The notes under the pieces: generated by a model
Databases searched by the model: none
Told to the model about the DNA's origin: nothing
Seen by the model: the letters and a program-made list of their open reading frames with translations, nothing else
DNA from: DASUPK01 sp963815045
Lineage (GTDB): Bacteria > Actinomycetota > Thermoleophilia > Solirubrobacterales > 70-9
DNA: 64,000 nt
Direction: 5' to 3'
Assembly: GCA_963815045.1 (NCBI GenBank)
Contig: CAWFET010000002.1
Span: forward strand, 806,001-870,000
Shown: positions 26,820 through 34,535 of the stretch, piece after piece
How positions within the stretch are numbered: the first letter of the stretch is position 1
Layout of the letters: every line of letters starts with the position of its first letter
Translations under genes and position numbers: made by a program

Positions 26820-27163
26820 ATGAGCGAACCAATCACCCTGACCAAGGAGAACTTCGAGGCCGAGGTGCTCGAATCCGACCTGCCGGTACTGGTCGACTAC
26901 TGGGCCGCCTGGTGTGGGCCCTGTCGAGCCTCGAGCCCGTTGTCGAGGAGATGGCGCGCGAGCACGCCGGTTCCCTGAAGGTGGGCAAGGTCGACGTCGA
27001 CGCCGAGCCCGAGCTGGCCGCGCAGCGCGGGTGCGCTGAGCATCCCCTTTGTCGTCCTCTACCGCGACGGCGAACAGTCGCCGCCCGAGCAGTTGGAGCG
27101 ATGCCCAGGAAGAGCCTCGAAGGCGCCCTCGGGCTCGCCGACGAGCTCGATCGAGCCGCCTAG
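26820..27163 (+). pseudogene. Thioredoxin with several frameshifts
   Basis: The start (ITLTKENFEAEVLESDLPVL) and active site WCGPC are intact from the ATG at 26820 (AAAGGAA site). The sequence then changes frame at about 26928 (one base missing), returns to a thioredoxin-like VVEEMAREHAG and VGKVDVDAEPELAAQ, shifts again near 27026 before a segment reading ALSIPFVVLYRDGEQ, and once more near 27090 to end in RKSLEGALGLADEL. Three shifts make it non-functional as written, or mark poor sequence quality. Confidence 0.75.
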
Positions 27164-28542
27164 TGCTGCGCTCGACCACCTCGATCTGTCCCCGCTGCAA
27201 GCGCCTGCTGAACGCCCAGCTGCTCGAGCGCGGGGGCAAGGTGGTCCTCTCGCGCGTCTGTCCGGACCACGGGCTCTTCGAGGCCGTGGTCTACGGAGAC
27301 GCCGAGCGCTGGGCCGAGGTCCAGCGCTTCGACAAGCCCGGCGACTCGCCGCTCGAGCGCCAGACCGAGGTCGCGGAGGGCTGCCCGCACGACTGCGGCA
27401 TCTGCCCCGAGCATGCCCAGCACACCTGCCTCGGGATCATCGAGGTGAACACGGCCTGCAACCTGGACTGCCCTATCTGCTTCGCCGATTCGGGCACCGG
27501 GCCCCAGGAGCACGGCTTCTCGCTCTCCCTCGGGCAGGTCGAGTCGATGCTCGACGCCTTCGTCCGGGCCGAGGGCGAGCCCGAGGCGGTCCAGCTCTCC
27601 GGCGGGGAGCCGTCGATCCACCCCGAGATCCTGGAGATGCTGAGGGCGGCCAAGGACCGCGGCATCCCGCTGGTGATGCTGAATACCAACGGAATCAGGC
27701 TCGCCCGGGACCCGCGCTTCGCGCCGGCGCTCGCCGAGATCGGGGTGCACGTCTACCTCCAGTTCGACGGGCTCCGCGAGGAGACCCAGCTCGGGATCCG
27801 CGGGAAGGATCTGACCGACGAGAAGCTGCGTGCACTCGACCGCTGCGCGGAGGCCGGGGTCAGCGTCTCGCTCGCCGCGGCAGTGGAGCGCGACGTCAAC
27901 GAGGCGGAGGTGGGGGAGATCGTCCGCTTCGGGATCGAGCACCCGGCCGTGACCGGCGTGTTCTTCCAGCCGGTCACCCATTCCGGGCGCTTCCGCGCCG
28001 ACTCCGACCCGCTCGACAAGCTCACCAACTCCGACGTGATCGACGCGATCTGCGAGCAGCTCCCGGAGTGGTTCCGCACTGACGATTTCGTCGCGGTGCC
28101 TTGCTGCTCACCGACCTGCCGCTCGGCCACCTTCGCGCTCTATGACGGCGAGGACCTCGTTCCCCTGCCGCGCCTGGTCGACGTCGAGCAGTACCTCGAC
28201 TACGTCACCAACCGCGCCGTGCCCGATCCGGAGGTGCGGACAGCCCTCGAGGGGCTGTGGTCGGCGAAGGCGGCCGGCGGCACAGCGCCGGCGGCCGAGC
28301 GGCTCGAGTGCGTGGCCTGCTCGACGGCGATGCCCGCGGAGCTGCGCGAGGTCGCGGCCCAGGGCTTCATGATCGTCACCCAGGACTTCCAGGACCCCTA
28401 CACGCTCGACGTGGACAAGCTCCGTAAGTGCTGCGTCTCGGAGATCGTCCCCGACGGGCGCCTGATCCCCTTCTGCGCCTACAACTCGGTCGGCTACCGA
28501 GAGCAGGTCAGATTGGAGGTGTCACGTGCAGCTCGCGGCTGA
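27163..28542 (+). CDS. Radical SAM enzyme of the tetraether synthase/MJ0619-like type
   Basis: The 459-residue protein starts with GTG at 27163, overlapping the thioredoxin stop. It has a zinc-ribbon-like N-terminus (CPRC near residue 9, CPDHGLFEAVVYGD), a CPHDCGIC pair-of-cysteines block with HTCLG, then the radical SAM cluster motif CNLDCPIC (Cys 99, 103 and 106), LSGGEPSIHPE and NTNGIRLA. More cysteines follow in the C-terminal half (VPCCSPTCRSA, CVACST, KCCVSE), suggesting extra clusters. This order matches MJ0619 methylases and the archaeal tetraether lipid synthase family. The substrate in this organism is unknown; a lipid or cofactor methylene is likely. Confidence 0.75.
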   Translation: MLRSTTSICPRCKRLLNAQLLERGGKVVLSRVCPDHGLFEAVVYGDAERWAEVQRFDKPGDSPLERQTEVAEGCPHDCGICPEHAQHTCLGIIEVNTACNLDCPICFADSGTGPQEHGFSLSLGQVESMLDAFVRAEGEPEAVQLSGGEPSIHPEILEMLRAAKDRGIPLVMLNTNGIRLARDPRFAPALAEIGVHVYLQFDGLREETQLGIRGKDLTDEKLRALDRCAEAGVSVSLAAAVERDVNEAEVGEIVRFGIEHPAVTGVFFQPVTHSGRFRADSDPLDKLTNSDVIDAICEQLPEWFRTDDFVAVPCCSPTCRSATFALYDGEDLVPLPRLVDVEQYLDYVTNRAVPDPEVRTALEGLWSAKAAGGTAPAAERLECVACSTAMPAELREVAAQGFMIVTQDFQDPYTLDVDKLRKCCVSEIVPDGRLIPFCAYNSVGYREQVRLEVSRAARG

Positions 28543-29317
28543 GGAGCTCAAGTCCTGCTGCGCCGCGACCTACGCGGAGCCGGCGGTCCGCTGGCTGCTC
28601 GGCGGGGAGCTCCACCCCGGGGGCGCGGACGCAACTCGTCGCGCGCTCAAGCTGATCATGCTCGGGCGCGGCGATCGGCTGCTTGATGTGGCCTCGGGCG
28701 ACGGGCAATCGGCCATGCTCGCGGCACGGGAGTTCGGCGCCAGCGTCACCGGGGTCGATTACGGCGAGCAAGCCGTGCTCGGAGCGATTGAGTCGGCCAG
28801 GAGTGAGGGGCTCGAATTGAGCATCCGCTTCGCGCGCGGCGACGCCGAGGACCTGGCACTTCCGGACGACTCCTTCGACGCCGCCCTATGCGAGTGCTCG
28901 ATCTGCACCTTCCCGGACAAGGAGCGCGCCGTCGGCGAGATCGCTCGGGTGCTGCGGCCCGGCGGGCGGGTGGCGATCTCCGACGTCGTGGTCGACGCGG
29001 AGCGCCTGCCGGCTGAGCTGCTCGGGCCGATGGCGACGATCGCCTGCGTCGGTTCGGCGCTGTCCCGCCCCGGCTACGAGGAGCTCCTCGCCAGAGCCGG
29101 GCTCGAGGTCTACGCGGTCGAGAGCCGGGACGCCGACACCGCCCGGTTCACCGAGCGGATTGAGGAGCGCCTGCGCGGGGCCCGCCTGCTCGGGCTCGAT
29201 CGGTTCGCCGGCTCTCCCTTCGACGTCGACGACGCGATCGAGTTGGTGCGCGTCGCCCGGCGCTCGATCGACGAGGGCGCGATCGGATATGCGATCTTCG
29301 CCGCCATCAGCCGATGA
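28526..29317 (+). CDS. SAM-dependent methyltransferase, ArsM-like cysteine pattern
   Basis: A class I methyltransferase: the SAM motif LLDVASGDGQSA near residue 55, GVDYGE at the ribose acid, GDAEDLALPDDSFD and the post-motif LRPGGRVAISDVV. Cysteines at the N-terminus (KSCCAATY), in the middle (CECSICTFPDK) and in ACVGS are reminiscent of arsenite methyltransferases, but the protein is shorter and the match is not decisive. It overlaps the radical SAM gene by 17 bases, so the two act in one pathway. Confidence 0.75.
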   Translation: MQLAAEELKSCCAATYAEPAVRWLLGGELHPGGADATRRALKLIMLGRGDRLLDVASGDGQSAMLAAREFGASVTGVDYGEQAVLGAIESARSEGLELSIRFARGDAEDLALPDDSFDAALCECSICTFPDKERAVGEIARVLRPGGRVAISDVVVDAERLPAELLGPMATIACVGSALSRPGYEELLARAGLEVYAVESRDADTARFTERIEERLRGARLLGLDRFAGSPFDVDDAIELVRVARRSIDEGAIGYAIFAAISR

Positions 29318-29928
29318 TCTGGCTTTGGATCGCCATCGGACTCGCCGCCCTGTGGCTCGCCGCCGTGGCCGCGGGGTTCCTGCTGCTCGCCATGGGACGG
29401 CTGCATCTCGACCTCGGCTGGGGCCGGAGCTTCCACCCACTCGGCCCGATCGAGATCCGGATCGATGCGCCCTGCGATCGGGTCTTCGCGATGATCCGCG
29501 AGCCGTACCTGGGTCACAACGGGAGGGACTCGGGGATCGAGGTCCTGGAGAGGGGCGAGGACTTAGCCGTCGCCGCTCACCACACCAAGATTCACTTCTA
29601 CACCGCGATCACCGTCGAGGCGGTCAAGTTCGAGCCTCCCGGCCGGATCGGATTCACCCACCTTCGGGGTCCGGTTCCCCACGCCATCGAGGAGTTCGTC
29701 CTCGAGGACGTGGACGGGGCCACCCTGCTGCGCCATAGCGGAGAAATTGGAATCGACTTCTTCTTCCTCGGCCGGATCGCCGGCCGGCGCTGGGTTCGAC
29801 CCGAGTGGGAGAAGGCGGTGCGCAAGGACCTGGAAGATCTGAGGCAACGGGCAGAGCAGTTGGCCGATCGCCGCCGATCACGGGAATCAGGTCAGCCCGC
29901 TACCAATCGCACGGACGTAGAGGCATGA
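29314..29928 (+). CDS. Membrane-anchored SRPBCC protein
   Basis: 204 residues with one N-terminal membrane helix (IWLWIAIGLAALWLAAVAAG) and a START/SRPBCC-like domain (IEIRIDAPCDRVFAMIREPYL, PPGRIGFTHLRGPVPHAIEE) ending in a charged helix. It may bind a hydrophobic ligand at the membrane. Its ATG overlaps the stop of the methyltransferase gene, so it belongs to the same operon; a lipid-related pathway would fit. Confidence 0.7.
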   Translation: MIWLWIAIGLAALWLAAVAAGFLLLAMGRLHLDLGWGRSFHPLGPIEIRIDAPCDRVFAMIREPYLGHNGRDSGIEVLERGEDLAVAAHHTKIHFYTAITVEAVKFEPPGRIGFTHLRGPVPHAIEEFVLEDVDGATLLRHSGEIGIDFFFLGRIAGRRWVRPEWEKAVRKDLEDLRQRAEQLADRRRSRESGQPATNRTDVEA

Positions 29929-30281
29929 GACGCAGCGAGACCTTGATAGTCGCAACCTCATCCGAAGCTGCCCTGGCGGCCTGTCGATCGGCGCTCTCTC
30001 CGCGTGTTTGGGAGATCGAACAGAATGGCGCCGAGCGAGTCGTCGCCCACGAGTGGCCGTGGCGGTTGAACTGCCAGGTACGCCCGGCGACGGTCTCGAT
30101 CTCGATCGAGACCGCCACCCCGCGGAGCTCCATTGTCAGGCTGGACGCATCGGCGCCTGGCTTTGGGCCAATCGTCTCGCAGCATCTGACCAATCACCTC
30201 GAGGCGCTCACGGAGGCAATCAGCCACGGGGCCGCGCAAGAGATGCACGCTTTACCGTCTAACGGATCGGAGGATCGATGA
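29925..30281 (+). CDS. Hypothetical protein in the radical SAM operon
   Basis: 118 residues from the ATG at 29925, which overlaps the preceding stop (ATGA). Alternating beta-like segments (ETLIVATSSEAALAACRSAL, VRPATVSISIETA, SSIVRLDAS) and a C-terminal helix are seen. It might be a small SRPBCC-like or alpha/beta protein, but I do not recognise it. No membrane segment. Confidence 0.55.
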   Translation: MRRSETLIVATSSEAALAACRSALSPRVWEIEQNGAERVVAHEWPWRLNCQVRPATVSISIETATPRSSIVRLDASAPGFGPIVSQHLTNHLEALTEAISHGAAQEMHALPSNGSEDR

Positions 30282-30379
30282 GTCAGGCCGTTCAGATTCC
30301 CGTCGTCCGGCTTCTGCTCAGCGGCGGGTTCTTTGCCGTCGCTTTGATCGCCGCGGGAAAGTTCTGCCTCGCCTGTTGA
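30278..30379 (+). CDS. 33-residue membrane peptide
   Basis: MSQAVQIPVVRLLLSGG followed by a hydrophobic stretch and a terminal KFCLAC: one membrane helix with two C-terminal cysteines. The ATG overlaps the preceding stop (ATGA) and follows a GGAGGAT site, which supports translation. Confidence 0.4.
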   Translation: MSQAVQIPVVRLLLSGGFFAVALIAAGKFCLAC

Positions 30380-30395
30380 GCGACGCGATAGGCGG

Positions 30396-30632
30396 TTGCG
30401 GCTCGAGGAGGCACTCCGGATCTGCCGCCAGCCGGATCATCTCCGACGCACGATCAAGATCGCGCTCGTCGTCGGAACGATCCTGACAGCGATCAACCAG
30501 CTGGACGTGATTCTGGGAGGCGATGCAACGGCACTGACCTGGGTGAAGTGCGCCCTGAATTACTGCGTTCCGTTCATCGTTTCGAACCTCGGCCTGTTGG
30601 CGGGCAAGGGGGCCGAGATCCGGCAGGGGTAG
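30396..30632 (+). CDS. NrtS-like small nitrate/nitrite transporter
   Basis: 78 residues with two membrane helices (TIKIALVVGTILTAINQLDV and LNYCVPFIVSNLGLL). The INQLD turn and C-terminal VP-FIVSN segment resemble the NrtS family of short nitrate/nitrite transporters. TTG at 30396 is the first start in frame. The transport role rests on family resemblance only. Confidence 0.6.
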   Translation: MRLEEALRICRQPDHLRRTIKIALVVGTILTAINQLDVILGGDATALTWVKCALNYCVPFIVSNLGLLAGKGAEIRQG

Positions 30633-30667
30633 CTGACGGCAACCCCGGCGGGCCATTCAGCGGCATT

Positions 30668-30781
30668 GCCGAATCCTTCTTCAGTCCGCTCAGGTCTATC
30701 GGTCAAACGATGAAAATGGAGCAAGCCGAATCCTTCTTCAGTCCGCTCAGGTCTATCGGTCAAACGATGAAAATGGAGCAA
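30668..30781. repeat. Perfect 57-bp tandem duplication upstream of DUF427 gene
   Basis: Two identical 57-bp units, 30668-30724 and 30725-30781. Each contains the ATGAAAATGGAGCAA segment that supplies the GGAG binding site of the next gene. The length is a multiple of three, so a frame stays open through both units. Confidence 0.9.
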
Positions 30782-30784
30782 GCG

Positions 30785-31066
30785 ATGAAGGCGATCTACA
30801 ACGGAGAGGTCATAGCCGAGAGCGACGAGACGATCTATCTCGAGGGGAACCATTACTTCCCGCCCGAAGCTGTTGACCAGCAGTACCTGAGGCCGAGCGC
30901 GATGAAGTCACTCTGCTTTTGGAAGGGTCTGGCGAGCTACTACACGATCGAGGCGGGCGGACGGACCAGCAAGCACGCGGCGTGGACGTACCGCCATCCC
31001 CCGCCCTGGATTCGCAAGATCCGAGACCACGTCGCATTCTGGGACGGAGTCGAGGTCACCAGCTAG
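30785..31066 (+). CDS. DUF427 family protein
   Basis: 93 residues with the DUF427 layout: KAIYNGEVIAESDETIYLEG, YFPPEAV, SLCFWKGLASYYTI and HAAWTYRHPPP. The family is a small beta fold of unknown role. The ATG at 30785 follows GGAG in the last copy of the 57-bp duplication. A longer in-frame reading through both units is possible but lacks family support. Confidence 0.75.
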   Translation: MKAIYNGEVIAESDETIYLEGNHYFPPEAVDQQYLRPSAMKSLCFWKGLASYYTIEAGGRTSKHAAWTYRHPPPWIRKIRDHVAFWDGVEVTS

Positions 31067-31070
31067 AGCG

Positions 31071-31391
31071 ATGAGGGTCGAGCTTCTGTACTTCGAGGGC
31101 TGTCCCAACTACGAAGCGCTGCTGCCGAGGCTGCGGCAACTGCTCCACGACGCTGGAGTCACGGACGAGATCGAGCTTCGCCAGGTGGAGACGGTGGAGG
31201 CGGCCGAGCGGGAGCACTTCCTCGGATCGCCGACCGTACGCGTCAATGGTGAGGACGTGGACCCGGGTGCCGCCGACCGCACGGACTTCGGAATGGAATG
31301 CCGGCTTTACCGCTCGGAGAGCGGTGCCTCGCCTCTTCCGCCGGATGAGTGGATCAGGGCCGCCATTGCGCACGCAGCGCCTAAGCGCTAG
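31071..31391 (+). CDS. Small thioredoxin-like protein
   Basis: 106 residues: VELLYFEGCPNYEALLPRLR at the start has a single active-site-like Cys in EGCPNY, and FLGSPTVRVNGEDVDPGA is the cis-Pro region of a thioredoxin fold. Such proteins often sit beside mercury, arsenic or other thiol-reactive stress genes. It is four bases after DUF427, so likely co-transcribed. With one Cys it may bind metal or form a mixed disulfide rather than act as a dithiol reductase. Confidence 0.7.
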   Translation: MRVELLYFEGCPNYEALLPRLRQLLHDAGVTDEIELRQVETVEAAEREHFLGSPTVRVNGEDVDPGAADRTDFGMECRLYRSESGASPLPPDEWIRAAIAHAAPKR

Positions 31392-31469
31392 CTCGGCCCT
31401 GTGAGGTGGGCCGGGTCGTCAACGCGGTCACCACGGCCAAGGAGCTCAAGCAGGAGCGCGGCGAAGTGA

Positions 31470-31766
31470 GCGTGCGTCGGTGCGTCAAGAATCCGCGTGT
31501 TGGCGAGCACTCCCTTACGCATGAGTTTCCTCATCCCGAACACGCGGACTTTGCTGCGGAGCCAGGATCCGCGTGTCGAGCCGGTATCGAAGGTGCCGAT
31601 TTGCAGCAACTTCATGCCGGAGGAGGGACTCGAACCCCCGACACGCGGATTATGATGACGGCGAGGACGGGCCAGCTGAGTCCCGGTAGGCGCGGGTCAG
31701 GCTTGGCGAGGTGCTCTCAGTTCGCTCCGAAGTCGGGAGTTGGACGCACGGTTCGACGCACGGTTT
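31470..31766. repeat. Array repeat copy 4: AB flank, core, D flank
   Basis: AB 31470-31614, core 31615-31656 (42 bases, identical to the tRNA) and D 31657-31766. The D flank diverges more than other copies in its middle but keeps the two terminal GACGCACGGTT units. Confidence 0.87.
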
Positions 31767-32061
31767 GGATGACGGCTTCTCGCGGAGAGGACCACCGGCG
31801 ATCCAATCCGTTCGAAAGCTCACTCTGCGGCAACACGGAGCGCGCGATCGATCGTCGGGATCTGCTCCCCTGGCGCAGCGGGGGTAAGCGGGCCAGCGTG
31901 GAGCGGGTGGGCGCGATAGCGGCGAGACTCACGTCGATGCCGACGAGAGACGGCTGGACGATCTGGAGCACGAACGCCTGCTCCTCGTAACCGCGGATGT
32001 GCAGAGCGGCGGCGGCGGTCGGTGACGGAGCTCATGACTTGCTACTTCCGACGAGAGCAGG
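31767..32061. other. Intergenic stretch
   Basis: About 295 bases from the end of repeat copy 4 to the hydrolase stop. Only short frames without recognisable domains; I see no RNA gene or strong hairpin. Confidence 0.35.
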
Positions 32062-32997
32062 TCAGTTGGCCAGGGCACGGCGCAGGGCGGCGCCGAGTTC
32101 GGCCATCTGCCGCTGCGACACCTCGGCGGACAGGACCGCCTGCGACCCGTGGAACGTGCCGGGCCACTGGTGCAGCTCGACCGGCACGCCCGCCTGGAGC
32201 AGCCGTACCGCGTAGGTGATGGCTTCGTCGCGGTTTGGGTCGAACTCTGCGCTGGTGATGTAGGCGGGGGGCAGGCCGCACAGAGCGGTGGCCCGCGCCG
32301 GGGCGGCGTACGGCGAAGCGGAGACGGAGCCGAGGTAGTGCCGCCACGATGCGGCGACCTTCTCGCGTGTCATAAAGGGCGTATCGGTGAAGTGCCGCGC
32401 CGACCACGTCTCCTGCCGGTCATCGATCTCGGGCTGGTTGAGTAGCTGGAAGCGGATCGGCGGTCCCTGCTGGTCGCGTGCCCGCAATGCCACCGCGGCG
32501 GCGAGCCCCGCGCCGGCAGCGTGGCCGCCGACCGCGATCCGTTCCGGGTCGATGCCGAGCTCGGACGCGTGCTCGACCGCCCAGGCCAGCACGGCATAGG
32601 AGTCGTCCAGGGCGGCAGGGAACCGATGCTCGGGGGCCCGGCGGTAGCCCACCGAGATCACCACCGCGCTCGAGCCGTCCGCGACCCGGACGGCCCACGG
32701 GTGCTCGGTCTCCAAGTCACCCATGACAAATCCGCCGCCGTGCAGCCAGACGATGGCGCCCAGCGCATGCTGCGGGCGATAGACCCGCACCGGCACGTCC
32801 GGATCGGCGCGCACCGTGCGGTCCTCGATCTCCATGTCTGCGGTGTCGGGGGCAGGACCAGCGCCGGCCAGCTCGGCGAGGTTCTTGCGCGCGGTGACCG
32901 GGTCGCTCAGATCGGCTCGGGGGAACAGCGGAATTGATGCCTCTAGTTCGGGATCGATGTGGGCCGTTCTCACTTCAGTTCTCATCTTCTTCTCCAT
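32062..32997 (-). CDS. HSL-type alpha/beta hydrolase lacking its nucleophile serine
   Basis: The 311-residue protein has the hormone-sensitive-lipase layout: oxyanion motif HGGG (86-89), VISVGYRRAPEHRFPAALDD, the acid region SAEFDPNRDEA and the His in WPGTFHGS. At the nucleophile elbow, normally GDSAG, it reads GGHAAG (157-162) with Ala160 (codon GCT, plus strand 32518-32520) where Ser should be. It is therefore probably not an esterase. A second ATG at 32985 has a GGAGAAGAAG site and may be the real start. It lies downstream of the exporter gene on the same strand. Confidence 0.85.
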   Translation of the reverse strand: MEKKMRTEVRTAHIDPELEASIPLFPRADLSDPVTARKNLAELAGAGPAPDTADMEIEDRTVRADPDVPVRVYRPQHALGAIVWLHGGGFVMGDLETEHPWAVRVADGSSAVVISVGYRRAPEHRFPAALDDSYAVLAWAVEHASELGIDPERIAVGGHAAGAGLAAAVALRARDQQGPPIRFQLLNQPEIDDRQETWSARHFTDTPFMTREKVAASWRHYLGSVSASPYAAPARATALCGLPPAYITSAEFDPNRDEAITYAVRLLQAGVPVELHQWPGTFHGSQAVLSAEVSQRQMAELGAALRRALAN

Positions 32998-33041
32998 TTC
33001 TCCTGGTTCCTTGGGATCACGCCCGCAGTGGCCTTGTTGGA

Positions 33042-34520
33042 TCAGACGGCCTCGGTCGCTGGCTCGGCGACCACCCCCTGCTCCTCACCGCCCCCGTGCA
33101 TGGCCGCCATCTCGGCGGGCGCCGGCGCCTGTAGCACCTTGACCGCGACGGCGAACGCTGCCATGACCAGGGTCGCACCCAGCAGGTAGGCCAGATGGAA
33201 GCCGCCATTCAGCGCCGCCGTGTGCGACCCGCCGTCGGCGAGCAGGTTGTCCGTGCGCGAGGCAGCCAGGGTCGCCAGCACCGCGAGCCCGATCGCGCCC
33301 CCGATCTGGGTGGTCGCGTTGACGAGGCCGGAGGCGAGGCCGGCGTCGCTCGGCGTCGCCCCGGACATCGCGAGTGACATCAGAGCCGGGAAGCCGGTAC
33401 CGGCACCGAGGCCGATCAGGACCACCGCCGGGACGATGTCGGTGAGGTAGTTGCCGTCGACCGGCGTGCGGGCGAAGAGAAGCAGGCCGGCCGTGATCGA
33501 CACCATCGCGGGAAGCAGCGTCCGCTTCGGGCCGAAGCGCATCTGCAGGCGCTCGGAATAGCGCAGCGACATCGCGCCCATCACCAGGGTCGAGGGCAGG
33601 AAGGCGAGCCCGACCTGGAGCGGGCTGTAGCCGAGGACCTCCTGTAGGTAGAGGGCGCCGAGGAAGAACATCGCGAACATCCCGGCGACCATCAGCGCCA
33701 GGACGAGGTTCGCTCCGCTGACGTTGCGCGAGTGGAACAGGCGCAGCGGCATCAGCGGGTTCGGAATCCGCGCCTGGCGGCGCAGGAAGCCGCCGACGAG
33801 GACGCCGGAGACGGCGCCGAGGCCCAGGACCTGCCATGAGATCCAGCCATCCGCGGTGACCTGGAGGATCGCGTAGACGCCAATCATCAGGCCGCTGGTC
33901 AGGATCACGGCGCCGGGCAGGTCCGCTCCCTGATCCCAGCCGATCCCGGGGCGGTTCTCGACCAGCCGCCGGGCGAGGATCGCGGTCGCGATCCCGATCG
34001 GGACGTTGATGAAGAAGATCCAGTGCCAGCTGATCGCGTCGGTGAGGACGCCGCCTGCCAGCAGGCCGATCGAGCCGCCGGCCGAAGCGACGAACCCGTA
34101 GACCCCGATCGCCTTCGCCTGCTCGCGCGGCTCGGGGAACATCGTCACGATCATCCCCAGGACGACTGCGGCGGCCAGCGCCCCGCCGACGCCCTGGACG
34201 AAGCGGGCGGCGATCAGCATCCCCTCGGTCTGCGAGAGGGCGCAGAGCACCGAGGCGCTGGTGAACACTGCGAGGCCGGCCAGGAAGACGCGCCGCTGAC
34301 CGAGCAGGTCGCCGAGCCGTCCCGCGAGCAGCAGCAGACCGCCGAAGGCGATCAGGTATGCGTTAACGACCCAGGCGAGGCTCGACTGCGAGAACCCGAG
34401 ATCGTCCTGGATCGAGGGCAGGGCGACGTTCACGATCGTCGCGTCGAGGACGATCATCAGCACGCCCGCGCAGAGCACGTAAAGGGCGGTCCAGCGGGTA
34501 TCGGTGTTCTCGGGGGTCAT
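33042..34520 (-). CDS. DHA2-family MFS exporter (paralogue of 2495-4015)
   Basis: The 492-residue protein has about 14 membrane helices, LDATIVNVALPSI and motif A GRLGDLLGQRR. Long stretches are nearly identical in the two proteins (DDLGFSQSSLAWVVNAYLI, ISWHWIFFIN), so this is a close paralogue of the exporter outside the array. The upstream oxidase gene ends 15 bases away, so the two are probably one transcript. The ECF promoter of the other paralogue is not present here. Substrate unknown. Confidence 0.9.
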   Translation of the reverse strand: MTPENTDTRWTALYVLCAGVLMIVLDATIVNVALPSIQDDLGFSQSSLAWVVNAYLIAFGGLLLLAGRLGDLLGQRRVFLAGLAVFTSASVLCALSQTEGMLIAARFVQGVGGALAAAVVLGMIVTMFPEPREQAKAIGVYGFVASAGGSIGLLAGGVLTDAISWHWIFFINVPIGIATAILARRLVENRPGIGWDQGADLPGAVILTSGLMIGVYAILQVTADGWISWQVLGLGAVSGVLVGGFLRRQARIPNPLMPLRLFHSRNVSGANLVLALMVAGMFAMFFLGALYLQEVLGYSPLQVGLAFLPSTLVMGAMSLRYSERLQMRFGPKRTLLPAMVSITAGLLLFARTPVDGNYLTDIVPAVVLIGLGAGTGFPALMSLAMSGATPSDAGLASGLVNATTQIGGAIGLAVLATLAASRTDNLLADGGSHTAALNGGFHLAYLLGATLVMAAFAVAVKVLQAPAPAEMAAMHGGGEEQGVVAEPATEAV

Positions 34521-34535
34521 TCGGTGGCTCCTTGG

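Larger units (their letters stand above)
25705..31614. mobile_element. Array element E3 (about 5.9 kb)
   Basis: Between cores at 25705 and 31615. Cargo: anti-sigma factor, broken ECF sigma, broken thioredoxin, radical SAM enzyme, methyltransferase, SRPBCC protein, NrtS-like transporter, DUF427 and a thioredoxin-like protein. No recombinase. Confidence 0.7.
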
